A model generated the notes under the pieces. That model saw nothing but the letters and a program-made list of their open reading frames with translations, was not told where the DNA came from and ran no database searches. Below, one piece after another: positions 12,271 to 22,660 of a stretch of DNA of 64,000 bases. A program made the position numbers and the translations under genes. The stretch's first letter is position 1, and the number at the start of each line of letters is the position of its first letter. The stretch is from Manis javanica (taxonomy: Eukaryota > Chordata > Mammalia > Pholidota > Manidae): contig NC_133157.1 of the NCBI RefSeq assembly GCF_040802235.1, positions 25,437,501 to 25,501,500 of the forward strand, in the 5' to 3' direction.

Positions 12271-13290
12271 GGGCGGAGCCAAGATGGCGGCGTGAGTAGA
12301 GCAGCAGAAATCTCCTCCCAAAAGCATATCTATCTATGAAAATATAACAAAGACAACTCTTCCTAAAATAGAGACCAGAGGACACAGGACAACATCCAGA
12401 CCACATCCACACCTGCAAGAACCCAGTACCTCGCAAAGGGGGTAAGATACAAGCCCCTGCCCGGTGGGAACTGAGTGCCCCTCCCCACAGCTCCCAGGGG
12501 AGGAGAGGAGTCAGCAGGGACAGAGAGAGAGCCCAGGACTGCTGAACACATAGCCCCAGGATTCCGGACCAGAGCACAGACACAGTGCATGCGTGGGGTC
12601 CTGGATACTAGGGAAACAGGGCGGCAGGACCCGTGAGCAGGAGCCTGAGGCCAACGCCGGAGAACACAGAAATGGGAGCTGCTTTTTTTCTTTTTACTTT
12701 TTTTTTTTTTTTTGGCGAGTGCTTTTTGGCAAGCCTTAAAGGGACAGGGACCCCAACACTAGGAAAACAGGGCAGCAAGACCGGTGAGCGGGTGCCTGAG
12801 ACTGACACCTGAGGACAAAGAAAATCGCGCATTTTTCCTTTTTTTTTTTTTAATTATTTAATTTTTTTTCCTTCTTTTGTTGTTGCTGTTGTTGTTTTGG
12901 TTTGGAGAGTGCTTTTTGGAAGTCTTAAAGGAGCAGGACAGGACACGTAGCCCATAGGCAGGGAATCTGGGGATCTCTGGGCACTCTAATGCCCTGGGCA
13001 GCAGGGAGCACAGAGGCCCCTTACGGAGATAAATAGCCTCCCGGCCGCTCCCCCTCCAACTGGGCTCCACCATTTTGGAGGGGCAGCTCCAGCCAGGCCA
13101 CGCCCACAGCAACAGCGGAGACAAACTCCATAGCAACTGGGCAGGAAGCAGAAGCCCTGTTTGTGCACAGCTGCCAAGCACAAGCAACTAGAGGTCGCTA
13201 TTCTCCCAGGAGAGGAAGGCCACAAACCAACAAGAAGGAAAGCTCTTCCAGCTGTCACTCATACCAGCTCTGCTAACTATCTCTATCACC
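12271..13290 (+). promoter_or_regulatory. L1 5'UTR / internal promoter
   Basis: Begins GGGCGGAGCCAAGATGGCGG, with a YY1-type AAGATGGCGG box at 12281-12290, as in L1 promoters where YY1 sets the start site. GC-rich at first, then two T-rich tandem units. Each unit starts at a 'ctagg(g/a)aaacaggg' motif (12608 and 12759) and ends in a 'gagtgctttttgg...cttaaagg' motif (12717 and 12907). These look like promoter monomers as in some rodent L1s. The region ends directly at the ORF1 ATG. Confidence 0.75.
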
Positions 13291-14178
13291 ATGAAAAGGC
13301 AAAACCTCAGGCAGACAAAGATCACAGAGACAACACCTGAGAAGGAGACAGACCTAACCAGTACTCCTGAAAAAGAATTCAAAATAAAAATCATGAACAT
13401 GCTGACAGAGATGCAGAGAAAAATGCAAGAGCAATGGGATGAGATGCAGAGAAAAATGCAAGAGCAATGGGATGAACTCCGGAGGGAGATCACAGATGTT
13501 AGGAAGGAGATCACAGAAGTGAAACAACCCTGGAAGGATTTATAAGCAGAATGGATAAGATGCAAGAGGCCATTGAAGGAATAGAAACCAGAGAACAGAA
13601 ACGTATAGAAGCTGACACAGAGAGAGATAAAAGGATCTCCAGGAATGAAACAACACTAAGAGAACTCTGTGACCAATCCAAAAGGAATAATATCCGTATT
13701 ATAGGGGTACCAGAAGAAGAGAGAGTAAAAGGGATAGAAAGTCTCTTTGAAGAAATAATTGCTGAAAACTTCCCCAAACTGGGGGAGGAAATAATCGAAC
13801 AGACCACGGAAATACACAGAACCCCCAACAGAAAGGATCCAAGGAGGACAACACCAAGACACATAATAATTAAAATGGCAAGGACCAAGGACAAGGAAAG
13901 AGATTTAAAGGCAGCTAGAGAAAAAAAACGTCACATATAAAGGAAAACCCATCAGGCTAACATCAGACTTCTCGACAGAAACCCTACAGGCCAGAAGAGA
14001 ATGGCATGATATACTTAATGCAATGAAACAGAGGGGCCTCGAACCAAGAATACTGTATCCAGCACAATTATCATTTAAATATGATGGTGGGATTAAACAT
14101 TTCCCAGACAAGCAAAAGCTGAGGGAATTAGCTTCCCACAAACCACCTCTACAGGGCATCTTACAGGGACGGCTCTAG
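13291..14178 (+). pseudogene. ORF1p (L1): L1 ORF1 (RNA-binding chaperone), frameshifted
   Basis: ORF1p is the trimeric RNA-binding protein of the L1 ribonucleoprotein. ATG 13291 lies in a good context (ATCACCATGA). The N-terminal third is charged coiled coil containing an exact 33-bp tandem duplication (unit MQRKMQEQWDE, 13411-13443 and 13444-13476). Frame 1 shifts to frame 3 near 13526 (apparent one-base loss in 'aaacaaccc'), leading to the early stop at 13543-13545. Frame 3 holds the RNA-recognition part (NNIRIIGVPEEE, LFEEIIAENFP) up to 13940. The frame returns to 1 near 13935 for the C-terminal domain (ARREWHDILNAMKQRG), stopping at TAG 14176-14178. Total length about 295 codons, within the mammalian range. 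Not functional as it stands. Confidence 0.9.
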
Positions 14179-14373
14179 ATGGGAGCACTCCTAAAAAGAG
14201 CACAGAACAAAACACACAACATATGAAGAATGGAGGAGGAGGAATAAGAAGGGAGAGAAGAAAAGAATCTACAGACAGTGTATATAACAGCTCAATAAAC
14301 GAGCTAAGTTAGGCAGTAAGATACTAAAGAGGCTAACCCTGAACCTTTGGTAACCACGAATATAAGGCCTGCA
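14179..14373 (+). other. L1 inter-ORF spacer
   Basis: An A-rich 195-bp spacer between the ORF1 stop and the ORF2 ATG, as in mammalian L1. The frame of ORF2 is open upstream to about 14347, but no earlier ATG exists, so 14374 is chosen as the start. Confidence 0.75.
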
Positions 14374-17300
14374 ATGGCAATAAGTACATATCTCTCAATA
14401 GTCACCCTAAATATAAATGGACTTAATGCACCAATCAAAAGACACAGAGTAATACAATGGATAAAAAAGCAAGACCCATCTATATGCTGCTTACAAGAAA
14501 CTCACCTCAAACCCAAAGACATGCACAGACTAAAAGTCAAGGGATGGAAAAACATATTTCAGGCAAACAACAGTGAGAAGAAAGCAGGGGTTGCAGTACT
14601 AATATCAGACAAAACAGACTTCAAAACAAAGAAAGTAACAAGAGATAAAGAAGGATACTACATAATGATAAAGGGCTCAATCCAACAAGAGGATATAACC
14701 ATTCTAAATATATATGCACCCAACACAGGAGCACCACCATATGTGAAACAAATACTAACAGAACTAAAGAGGGAAACAGACTGCAATGCATACATTTTAG
14801 GAGACTTCAACACACCACTCACCCCAAAGGATAGATCCACCGGGCAGAAAATAAGTAAGGACACACAGGCACTAAACAACACACGAGAACAGATGGACCT
14901 AATAGACATCTATAGAACTCTACATCCAAAAGCAACAGGATATACATTCTCCTCAAGTGCACATGGAACATTCTCCAGAATAGACCACATACTAGCTCAC
15001 AAAAAGAGCCTCAGTAAATTCCAAAATATTGAAATTCTAGCAAACAATTTTTCAGACCACAAAGGCATAAAGGTAGAAATAAATGCTACAAAGAAAACAA
15101 AAAGGCTCACAAACACATGGAGGCTTAACAACATGCTCCTAAATAATCAATGGATCAATGAACAATTCAAAATAGAGATCAAGGAATATATAGAAACAAA
15201 TGACAACAACACAAAGCTCCAACTTCTGTGGGACGCAGCAAAAGCAGTCCTAAGAGGAAAGTATATAGCGATCCAGGCACACTTGAAGAAGGAAGAACAA
15301 TCTCAAATGAATAGTCTAACATCACAAATATCTAAACTGGAAAAAGAAGAACAAATGAGGCCTAAAGTCAGCAGAAGGAGGGACATAATAAAGATCAGAG
15401 AAGAAATAAACAAAATTGAGAAGAATAAAACAATAGCAAAAATCAATGAAACCAAGAGCTGGTTCTTTGAGAAAATTAACAAAATAGATAAGCCTCCAGC
15501 CAAACTTATTAAGAGAAAAAGAGAATCAACACAAATCAACATAATCAGAAATGAGAACGGAAAAATCACGACTGACTCCACAGAAATACAAAGAATTATT
15601 AAAGACTACTATGAAAACCTATATGCCAACAAGCTGGAAAACCTAGAAGAAATGGACAACTTCCTAGAAAAATACAACCTCCCAAGACTGACCAAGGAAG
15701 AAACACAAAAGTTAAACAAACCAATTACAAGCAAAGAAATTGAAATGGTAATCAAAAAACTACCCAAGAACAAAACCCCGGGGCTGGATGGATTTACCTC
15801 AGAATTTTATCAGACACACAGAGAAGACATAATACCCATTCTCCTTAAAGTGTTCCAAAAAATAGAAGAGGAGGGAATACTCCCAAACTCATTCTATGAA
15901 GCCAACATCACCCTAATACCAAACCCAGGCAAAGGCCCCACCAAAAAAGAAAACTAGAGACCAATATCCCTGATGAACATAGATGCAAAAATACTCAATA
16001 AAATATTAGCAAACAGAATTCAACAGTATATCAAAAGGATCATACACCATGACCAAGTGGGATTCATCCCAGGGATGCAAGGATGGTACAACATTCGAAA
16101 ATCCATCAACATCATCCACCACATCAACAAAAAGAAAGACAAAAACCACATGATCATCTCCATAGATGCTGAAAAAGCATATGACAAAATTCAACATCCA
16201 TTCATGATAAAAACTCTCAGCAAAATGGAAATAGAGGGCAAGTACCTCAACATAATAAAGGCCATATACGATAAACCCACAGCCAACATCATACTTAACA
16301 GTGAGAAGCTGAAAGCTTTTCCTCTGAGATCGGGAACTAGACAGGGATGCCCACTCTCCCCACTGTTATTCAACATAGTACTGGAGGTCCTAGCCACGGC
16401 AATCAGACAAAACAAAGAAATACAAGGAATCCAGATTGGTAAAGAAGAAGTTAAACTGTCACTATTTGCAGATGATATGATATTGTACATAAAAAACCCT
16501 AAAGACTCCACTCCAAAACTGCTAGAACTGATACCGGAATACAGCGAAGTTGCATGATACAAAATTAACACACAGAAATCGGTAGCTTTCCTATACACTA
16601 ACAATGAATCAATAGAAAGAGAAATCAGGAAAACAACTCCATTCACAATTGCATCAAAAAGAATAAAATACCTAGGAATAAACCTTACCAAATAAGTGAA
16701 AGACATATACCCTGAAAACTACAAGTCACTATTAAGAGAAATTAAAGGGGACACTAACAAATGGAAACTCATCCCATGCTCATGGCTAGGAAGAATTAAT
16801 ATCGTCAAAATGGCCATCCTGCCCAAAGCAATATACAGATTCGATGCAATCCCTATCAAATTACCAGCAAAATTCTTCAATGAACTGGAGCAAATAATTC
16901 AAAAATTCATATGGAAACACCAAAGACCCCGAATAGCCAAAGCAATCCTGCAAAAGAAGAATAAAGTAGGGGGGATCTCACTCCCCAACTTCAAGCTCTA
17001 CTACAAAGCCATAGTTATCAAGACAATGTGGTACTGGCACAAGAACAGAGCCACAGACCAGTGGAACAGATTAGAGACTTCAGAAATTAACCCAAACGTA
17101 TACGGTCAATTAATATTTGATAAAGGAGCCATGGACATACAATGGCAAAATGACAGTCTCTTCAACAGATGGTGCTGGCAAAACTGGACAGCTACATGTA
17201 GGAGAATGAAACTGGAACATTGTCTAACCCCATATACAAAAGTAAACTCAAAATGGATCAAAGACCTAAATGTAAGTCATGAAACCATTAAACTTTTGGA

Positions 17301-18183
17301 AAAAAACATAGGCAAAAACCTCTTAGACATAAACATGAGTGACCTCTTCATGAACAAATCTCCCCGGGCAAGGAAAACAACAGCAAAAATGAACAAGTGG
17401 GACCATATTAAGCTGAAAAGCTTCTGTACAGCAAAAGACACCATCAATAGAACAAAAAGGAACCCTACAATATGGGAGAATATATTTGAAAATGACAGAT
17501 CCGATAAAGGTTTGACGTCCAGAATATGTAAAGAGCTCACACGCCTCAACAAACAAAAAACAAATAACCCAATTAAAAAATGGGCAGAGGAACTGAACAG
17601 ACAGTTCTCTAAAAAAGAAATACACATGGCCAACAGACACATGAAAACATGCTCCACATCGCTTATTATCAGAGAAATGCAAATTAAAACTACAATGAGG
17701 TATCACCTCACACCAGTAAGGATGGCTGCCATCCAAAAGACAAACAACAAATGTTGGCAAGGCTGTGGAGAAAGGGGAACCCTCCTGCATTGCTGGTGGG
17801 AATGTAAATTAGTTCAGCCATCGTGGAAAGCAGTATGGAGGTTCATCAAAATGCTCAAAACAGACTTACCATTTGACCCAGGAATTCCACTCCTAGGAAT
17901 TTACCCTAAGAATGCAGCAATCAAGTTTGAGAAAGACAGATGCACCCCTATGTTTATTGCAGCACTATTTACAATAGCCAAGAATTGGAAGCAACCTAAA
18001 TGTCCATCGGTAGATGAATGGATAAAGAAGATGTGGTACATATACACAATGGAATACTACTCAGCCATAAGAAGTGGAAAAATCCAACCATTTGCAGCAA
18101 CATGGATGGAGCTGGAGAGTATTATGCTCAGTGAAATAAGCCAAGCAGAGAAAGAGAAATACCAAATGATTTCACTCATCTGA
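14374..18183 (+). pseudogene. ORF2p (L1): L1 ORF2 (endonuclease-reverse transcriptase), three nonsense codons
   Basis: ORF2p nicks target DNA and reverse transcribes L1 RNA. The frame runs without any frameshift for 1270 codons, the normal L1 length, but is broken by TAG 15955-15957, TGA 16555-16557 and TAA 16693-16695. The N-terminal apurinic-type endonuclease is intact by eye (LNINGLN, QETH, GDFN, RIDHI, SDHKG near 15052). The reverse transcriptase has [18 protein letters not shown] and the catalytic FADD at 16465-16476. The C-terminal cysteine motif (CWQGCGERG...HCWWEC) is present near 17750-17810. The start ATG 14374 ([10 protein letters not shown]) was preferred because it gives the usual distance to LNINGLN. 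Few other lesions, so a young copy. Confidence 0.93.
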
Positions 18184-18525
18184 GGAGTATAGGAACAAAG
18201 GAAAAACTGAAGGAACAAAACAGCAGTGGAATTACAGAACCCAAAAATGGATTAACAGGTACCAAAGGGAAAGGGACTGGGGAGGATGGGTGGGCAGGGA
18301 GGGATAAGGGGGGGAAGAAGAAAGGGGGTATTAAGATTAGCATGCATGGGGGGAAGGGAGAAAGGGGAGGGAGGGCTGTACAACACAGAGAGGACAAGTA
18401 GTGATTCTACAACATTTTGCTATGCTGATGGACAGTAACTGTAATGTGGTTTATAGAGGGGACCTGGTATAGGGGAGAGCCTAGTAAACATAGTATTCTT
18501 CATGTAAGTGTAGATTAAAGATTTT
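18184..18525 (+). other. L1 3'UTR with G-rich polypurine tract
   Basis: Follows the ORF2 stop. The plus strand at about 18265-18378 is strongly G-rich with many runs of three or more G's, a known L1 3'UTR feature able to form G-quadruplexes. A non-canonical poly(A) signal ATTAAA lies at 18514-18519, just before the first A-tract, which would favour read-through transcription. Confidence 0.8.
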
Positions 18526-18552
18526 AAAAAAAAAAGAAAGAAAGAAAGAAAA
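18526..18552 (+). repeat. First (L1) A-rich tail
   Basis: An A-run followed by an (AAAG)n-type stretch, the expected end of the L1 transcript. It is followed by non-L1 DNA rather than by the target duplication, so it is internal to the insertion. Confidence 0.8.
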
Positions 18553-18713
18553 GGGGTATTACTCCTTGATAGGATAAAACTAATGGTAAGTCAAAGATTA
18601 ATGCATGCTTTAAATATCCTTAATTTTGATCACTTAAAGGGTGTCAGATGATCGGCTGTGGAGGTACTCTTTTCTGATAATATTCCTTTCTCTAAATAAA
18701 AAAAAAAAAAAAA
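18553..18713 (+). other. First transduced segment plus second A-tract
   Basis: About 145 bp of AT-rich sequence I cannot assign, ending in AATAAA (18695-18700) that runs straight into 16 A's. The A-tract suggests a second former 3' end, although the signal is too close to the A-run for a standard cleavage site. No frame or repeat recognised. Confidence 0.5.
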
Positions 18714-18992
18714 CAGTTCCTGTGTGGTGACCTCCAATGAGTTCTACACAATGGTATAAAGGGCGTATCAAAGTGTGGGCAAAGGGTCTGTTTGTTTTTA
18801 TACAGAAGATCAAAACCTAATTTGGCTACCCAGAAAATGAACTAAGATATGATATGAAGAAGAACTTCCAACATCAGCACTCTCTGTAAGACTCATACCA
18901 GAAGATGATCATCAAAAAACCACCACAAAGATCCAGGCGATGCTGCAGTTGTAGCTGCATCCATCCCACCATTTCCTGGACTTGCCATTGGA

Positions 18993-19403
18993 ATGAAGAA
19001 GGAGATATCTAAGCTGGCCTGTGCATACAGTAAAACAACAAATTTGACTGGATCTATACTATTGGAACTCAACCAAGAATTAGGAGAAGTGCAAGTTGTA
19101 GCACTCCAAAATCTTACCAGTACAGACTATCTACGGTTAAAAGAACATATGGGATGTGAACAGTTCCCAGAAATGGGTTGCTTTAATTTGTCTGATTTCT
19201 CTCAGACTGTTCAAGTGCAGTTGGACAATATCCATCATATCATAGACAAATTTTCACAAATGCCTAGAGTGCCTAACTGGTTTTCTTGGCTTCACTGGAG
19301 ATGGCTGGTAATTATAGATCTCCTTGGTTTATGTCACCGTATTCCTATTATGTTAATATGTGTGCACAAGTTAGTTAGTAGTTTAAAACCTATACATGCT
19401 TAA
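18993..19403 (+). pseudogene. Retroviral Env transmembrane subunit remnant
   Basis: A 136-codon open frame. The codons upstream of the ATG (about 18940-18992) also read as a hydrophobic Ala/Pro/Gly-rich stretch like a fusion peptide, so the ATG is internal rather than a true start. Residues 38-47 (ALQNLTSTDY) sit where TM subunits have their heptad/immunosuppressive-type segment. Cys55 and Cys63 match the first and last cysteines of a CX6CC motif, but the middle one is Gly62. Residues 96-104 (WFSWLHWRW) form a tryptophan-rich membrane-proximal patch, followed by a hydrophobic segment and a stop. The surface subunit is absent. Possible expression is unknown. Confidence 0.72.
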
Positions 19404-20029
19404 GGTACTCTACAAGAAGATATATCAAAGAAATAATCAATCCTCCCATGTTTTCTTCCATCTGCTACCTCTATAGCTTTTCTTCTTCTTTCCTAATTAC
19501 AACCCTTAAATAGAATTCGTGCCTCATATCGAATTTACCGAGTTCGTAATTCCTCCAGGTGGTAAAGATACCTCGAGACAAGTGCTGGGCATAGAAGCCA
19601 CAGGGCATAAATCTGCAAAGAAGTAAAAAGCTAACCTTTTCACACAATATGGCTTCTCTCTCACTTACCAACTTTACATTTCATTGTATGGCCCCGGAAG
19701 ATGACTGGTTAGCCAGAGACGGGTAAGATTCCTCAAGGGAGGAACAACCTAAGACAGGCACAGTCACAGGGGGGCCATCAGGTGAGAAATTGGAGATCAA
19801 CAGTGGTGAAGCTTAGAACCTCACCCCACCCCCGCTGTTTTGAGAGAAATCTTCTGCATCCGTGGATGTTTTATTGCCCTTGTCTAGCTTGGTTTAGCAC
19901 ATAGTCTACAGGCACACACCTGATCATCTACAATTGCTCTCTTACAGCACTAAACTATGTTTTCTACCTTTATCTTGCATCTACCTACCACTTCAGCATT
20001 TTATTAAAAATAAAAATAATAATAATAAT

Positions 20030-20040
20030 AAAGGGAGAAA
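20030..20040 (+). promoter_or_regulatory. Polypurine tract of the L1-linked retroviral segment
   Basis: AAAGGGAGAAA immediately before TGTGGG at 20041, the usual arrangement in which the PPT primes plus-strand DNA and abuts the 5' end of the 3' LTR. Confidence 0.65.
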
Positions 20041-20318
20041 TGTGGGATTCACATATAAATCAAGTATAAAAATCAAACGAATATTCATATTTGACCTGAT
20101 TGTTTATAGTTCATAATGTGTGATCAAAACTGAAAGTTTCTGTGATGAATGCCCTTGTAGTGTTCACCATGTAAGAACTTATTCACTATGTAAGAACTTG
20201 TTCGTTATGCTTCAGAAGATTGGAGACTGATGAGAATTAGGCTTGAGATGGATTAATGATCGTGCATTGAGCATTGACCCCCCTATACAGAATTTTATTG
20301 TTAACAACCATTTGATCA

Positions 20319-20324
20319 ATAAAT
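20319..20324 (+). terminator. Poly(A) signal of the chimeric transcript
   Basis: AATAAA 17 bases upstream of the terminal A-run at 20342, an ideal spacing. It belongs to the retroviral LTR and presumably terminated the transcript that inserted here. Confidence 0.75.
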
Positions 20325-20349
20325 ATGAGAGATGCCCTCTCAAAAAAAA

Positions 20350-20364
20350 AAAAATGAGATACTA
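20350..20364 (+). repeat. Target-site duplication, 3' copy
   Basis: AAAAATGAGATACTA, partner of 12256-12270. The A's are shared with the poly(A) tail; TGAGATACTA (20355-20364) is unambiguous. Confidence 0.9.
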
Positions 20365-20450
20365 ATACCTTCATTGTCCAGTGATCAAAGGGATTGAATG
20401 AATACAGTGGCTGGCACACACTGGCCCTCAATAAATAATTGGTTTCACTC
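20355..20450 (+). repeat. MIR, right half, split by the L1 insertion
   Basis: 'tgagatactaatacc...attgaatgaatacagtggctggcac...ccctcaataaataattgg' is the 3' half of the MIR whose left half ends at 12270. Confidence 0.8.
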
Positions 20451-22224
20451 TTCCTAAAATAATAAATCTCATTTGGGATCAGATATAGCCCTCTGAAGGC
20501 TTTTTTTTTTTAACTTAGTCTACTTTAACGCACAAGTCTTCAATATTCTAAATTAGTATTTTCTAATACAAATTAGAAGGGTATGCTTTTATTTTTATCA
20601 TTAGAAGACCTATAATGCCTTTTAGAAGATCTATGTTTCTTTTCATTTCTTTGTAGTTGTTTCCAACTCTCAGAGGTGGTCTCAGTTTGGTTTTATTGTG
20701 ATTTGGTCTAGAGAAATTCTTAACATTCTTAAAGTTATTGCCTTATAAGTATGCCAACTTGATTAAATGAACTAAGGGCAATCGTGGATTTGTCAACTAC
20801 CCATTATGATTAGTTTCAACTCTGAGTCTTTCAACCAATATTTTCCAAGCTTCTTAGTCAACAGAAAGAAAGAGAATGCCCATTTGTGGATTCATGGGGA
20901 GGAACCATTTAGGAGGCATAGTGGAACACAACAGGGTAGGTATTACACCTTGCAAGCACTTAGCCTTTCAGGAAACGCACACCAAACTGCAGAAGAGCAG
21001 GTAGCAGCTCTGGACTTCAGCTGAGACTCTAAGACAGTAGGAGGAGTCCTGTTGCTCATCCAGTTACAAATGCTTTCAAAGTTGAGACCCAGAGACTGAG
21101 TATTTAAAGCAGGAAAATGATTTTTTTTTATTGTTACCACCTAAGATTTCCCCCAATACCTATAAACATGTATGTGGAACACGCATAAACTTCTATGTGA
21201 AGTCTTTGCCATACAATTATGTTGGCTTGTTTGCTGGAAAAGCCCAAATTTATACAAAAAGGGTAATCACTAATTTCTGGCCTCACACATTCATTGGAGA
21301 ATCACATACCTCAGAGAAATAGTATTTTTCCCTCAAGACAAACAATTTGTAGGCTATCAAAGGGTTTGTTTCAGCTTTCCTTGTTTATCAATTTCTTATT
21401 CAATTTTCCTAAATAAATGCAGAAAATGGACTACACAACTTCTCAGGAACTATGCAGTGCAATTTAGAGGTGTACCCAGAAAGCCCCACATACATACTTG
21501 TTATCTATGGAACATTCTGTGAAAAGATGAACAATATTCATCTGCTGATAACCAAAGAAGTTGCTATTCTAAGAGAGGGTGGCAGTATAATATGTTTCTA
21601 AGGCTAAATATCTCCTCTCACAGTGACTGTCATTTAAATTCCTGCCTAGCAAAGGGATTTTTATGGAAGGTTAATGCCTCCTATAACATTTATCCTGGAT
21701 GGTGGAGCTTTTCGCATAATTTTCTGGGCTTTATTTCTGCAGTGTTATAGAACCTTATCTTCCCTCTAATAGCTTGCCAGTAAAGACCCAGTGCATATAA
21801 AGGCAGTCGTTATTTCTCAGTTCAAGCCTTGATTTAATGAAATACCACATCTCTAGTAAAAAGAGGCTTGGGGGGTAAGCCATGAAGAAAGGAGGGTGGA
21901 CGAAGGCAAGCTGTGTGGCCCTGCTGGGCACTGGGCCAGCGAAGGTCATCAGGACACGGAGCTCAGACTGCCTGAAGCTGTGAGGAAGAGCGGAAGTCAG
22001 GACAGGGGACTAAGGCAAACCGCTGCTTTTTCTGAAGGGGGCTGCTGCTGAAGGAAGCCTTTTCAAAAATACTCCTCATTTGCATTTGAACTTATTTGCC
22101 TTTCCATCATTTTCCTAATTCCCCTTCACTATTTTGACATTTAATGAGACCCTGGCATTTCAATAATACATTTCCTTCCCAGTTATCTCTCCATGGCATC
22201 ATCTATCAATGGGCCAACAACCTT
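20451..22224. other. Unique sequence, no supported feature
   Basis: AT-rich single-copy-looking DNA. No frame with domain content, no RNA gene and no repeat I can name. Confidence 0.4.
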
Positions 22225-22660
22225 GATAGAGACCAAAGCAGACCGTATTTTCCAAAAATGGTCACAGCAATATTTCTGGTCCCACTTGCCCTCTGGAACC
22301 TTGTCACTTCCCATCAAGAGGTAGAGTTTATTTCACCTCCCCTCTACACTGGACGGGACTTTGTAAACACCTTGTTGAATAAAATGCATGAAGTACATGA
22401 TGCATGACTTCTGAGGCAAGGCGATGACCAGCAATATGATCCTCAGCTGGTTGTAGCCTTTAGGACCTAGCCAGGCTGTGAGAAAGCCAAAGCCAGTCCA
22501 GGTGGAGAGATGACCTGGAAAGGCCACATGGAGAGCTCTGAGGCCCCCGCTGACAGCCACCCCCACCAGCTGACCTGTGAGTAAAGAGTCTCCCAGTCTC
22601 CAGATCTCTCCAGCCCCCACCCCAGCCTCCCAGGCTTCCAACTGAGGCCTCACATGTCAC
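22225..22660 (+). mobile_element. MLT1-type MaLR LTR, divergent
   Basis: 'gccctctggaaccttgtcacttcccatcaagaggtagagtttatttc' is an MLT1 landmark. It is followed by an 'aggcaaggcgatgacc' block and 'gccagtccaggtgg'. The 3' half is poorly preserved, so the right boundary is approximate. Confidence 0.6.

Larger units (their letters stand above)
18714..20341 (+). mobile_element. Retroviral 3' segment (env TM - PPT - U3-R) attached to L1
   Basis: Holds an env transmembrane-subunit remnant (18993-19403), about 600 bp of untranslated sequence, an (AAT)n stretch, a polypurine tract AAAGGGAGAAA (20030-20040), then TGTGGGATTC... as the start of a U3 at 20041. The LTR-like part stops at 20341, 17 bases after AATAAA (20319-20324), and is followed by A's with no U5. 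This is the exact 3' end expected of a retroviral mRNA. I do not recognise the virus family; it is unrelated in sequence to the provirus at 33239. Confidence 0.75.
12271..20354 (+). mobile_element. Full-length L1 with 3' retroviral extension, single insertion
   Basis: An 8.08-kb insertion between two copies of a 15-bp target duplication inside a MIR. In order it holds the L1 5'UTR (12271-13290), ORF1 (13291-14178), ORF2 (14374-18183), L1 3'UTR (18184-18525), a first A-rich tail (18526-18552), a 145-bp unassigned piece (18553-18697), a second A-tract (18698-18713), a retrovirus-derived segment (18714-20341) and a final poly(A) (20342-20354). No L1-type target duplication is seen round the internal junctions, so the block inserted as one RNA-templated event. 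3' transduction is the simplest explanation; template switching or an established chimeric family are alternatives. Confidence 0.88.

Noticed and set aside
14347..14373. ORF2 start upstream of 14374
   Set aside because: The frame is open but has no ATG there; 14347 is a TTG.
14658..17790. Minus-strand open frames across L1 ORF2
   Set aside because: Antisense shadows of the A-rich ORF2 codons; hydrophobic composition is the reverse complement of Lys/Asn/Ile-rich sequence.
18698..18713. A processed pseudogene or SINE tail ending here
   Set aside because: No tRNA/7SL head or exon-like sequence is found in 18553-18697 and no target duplication flanks it; it is better read as part of the L1 insertion.
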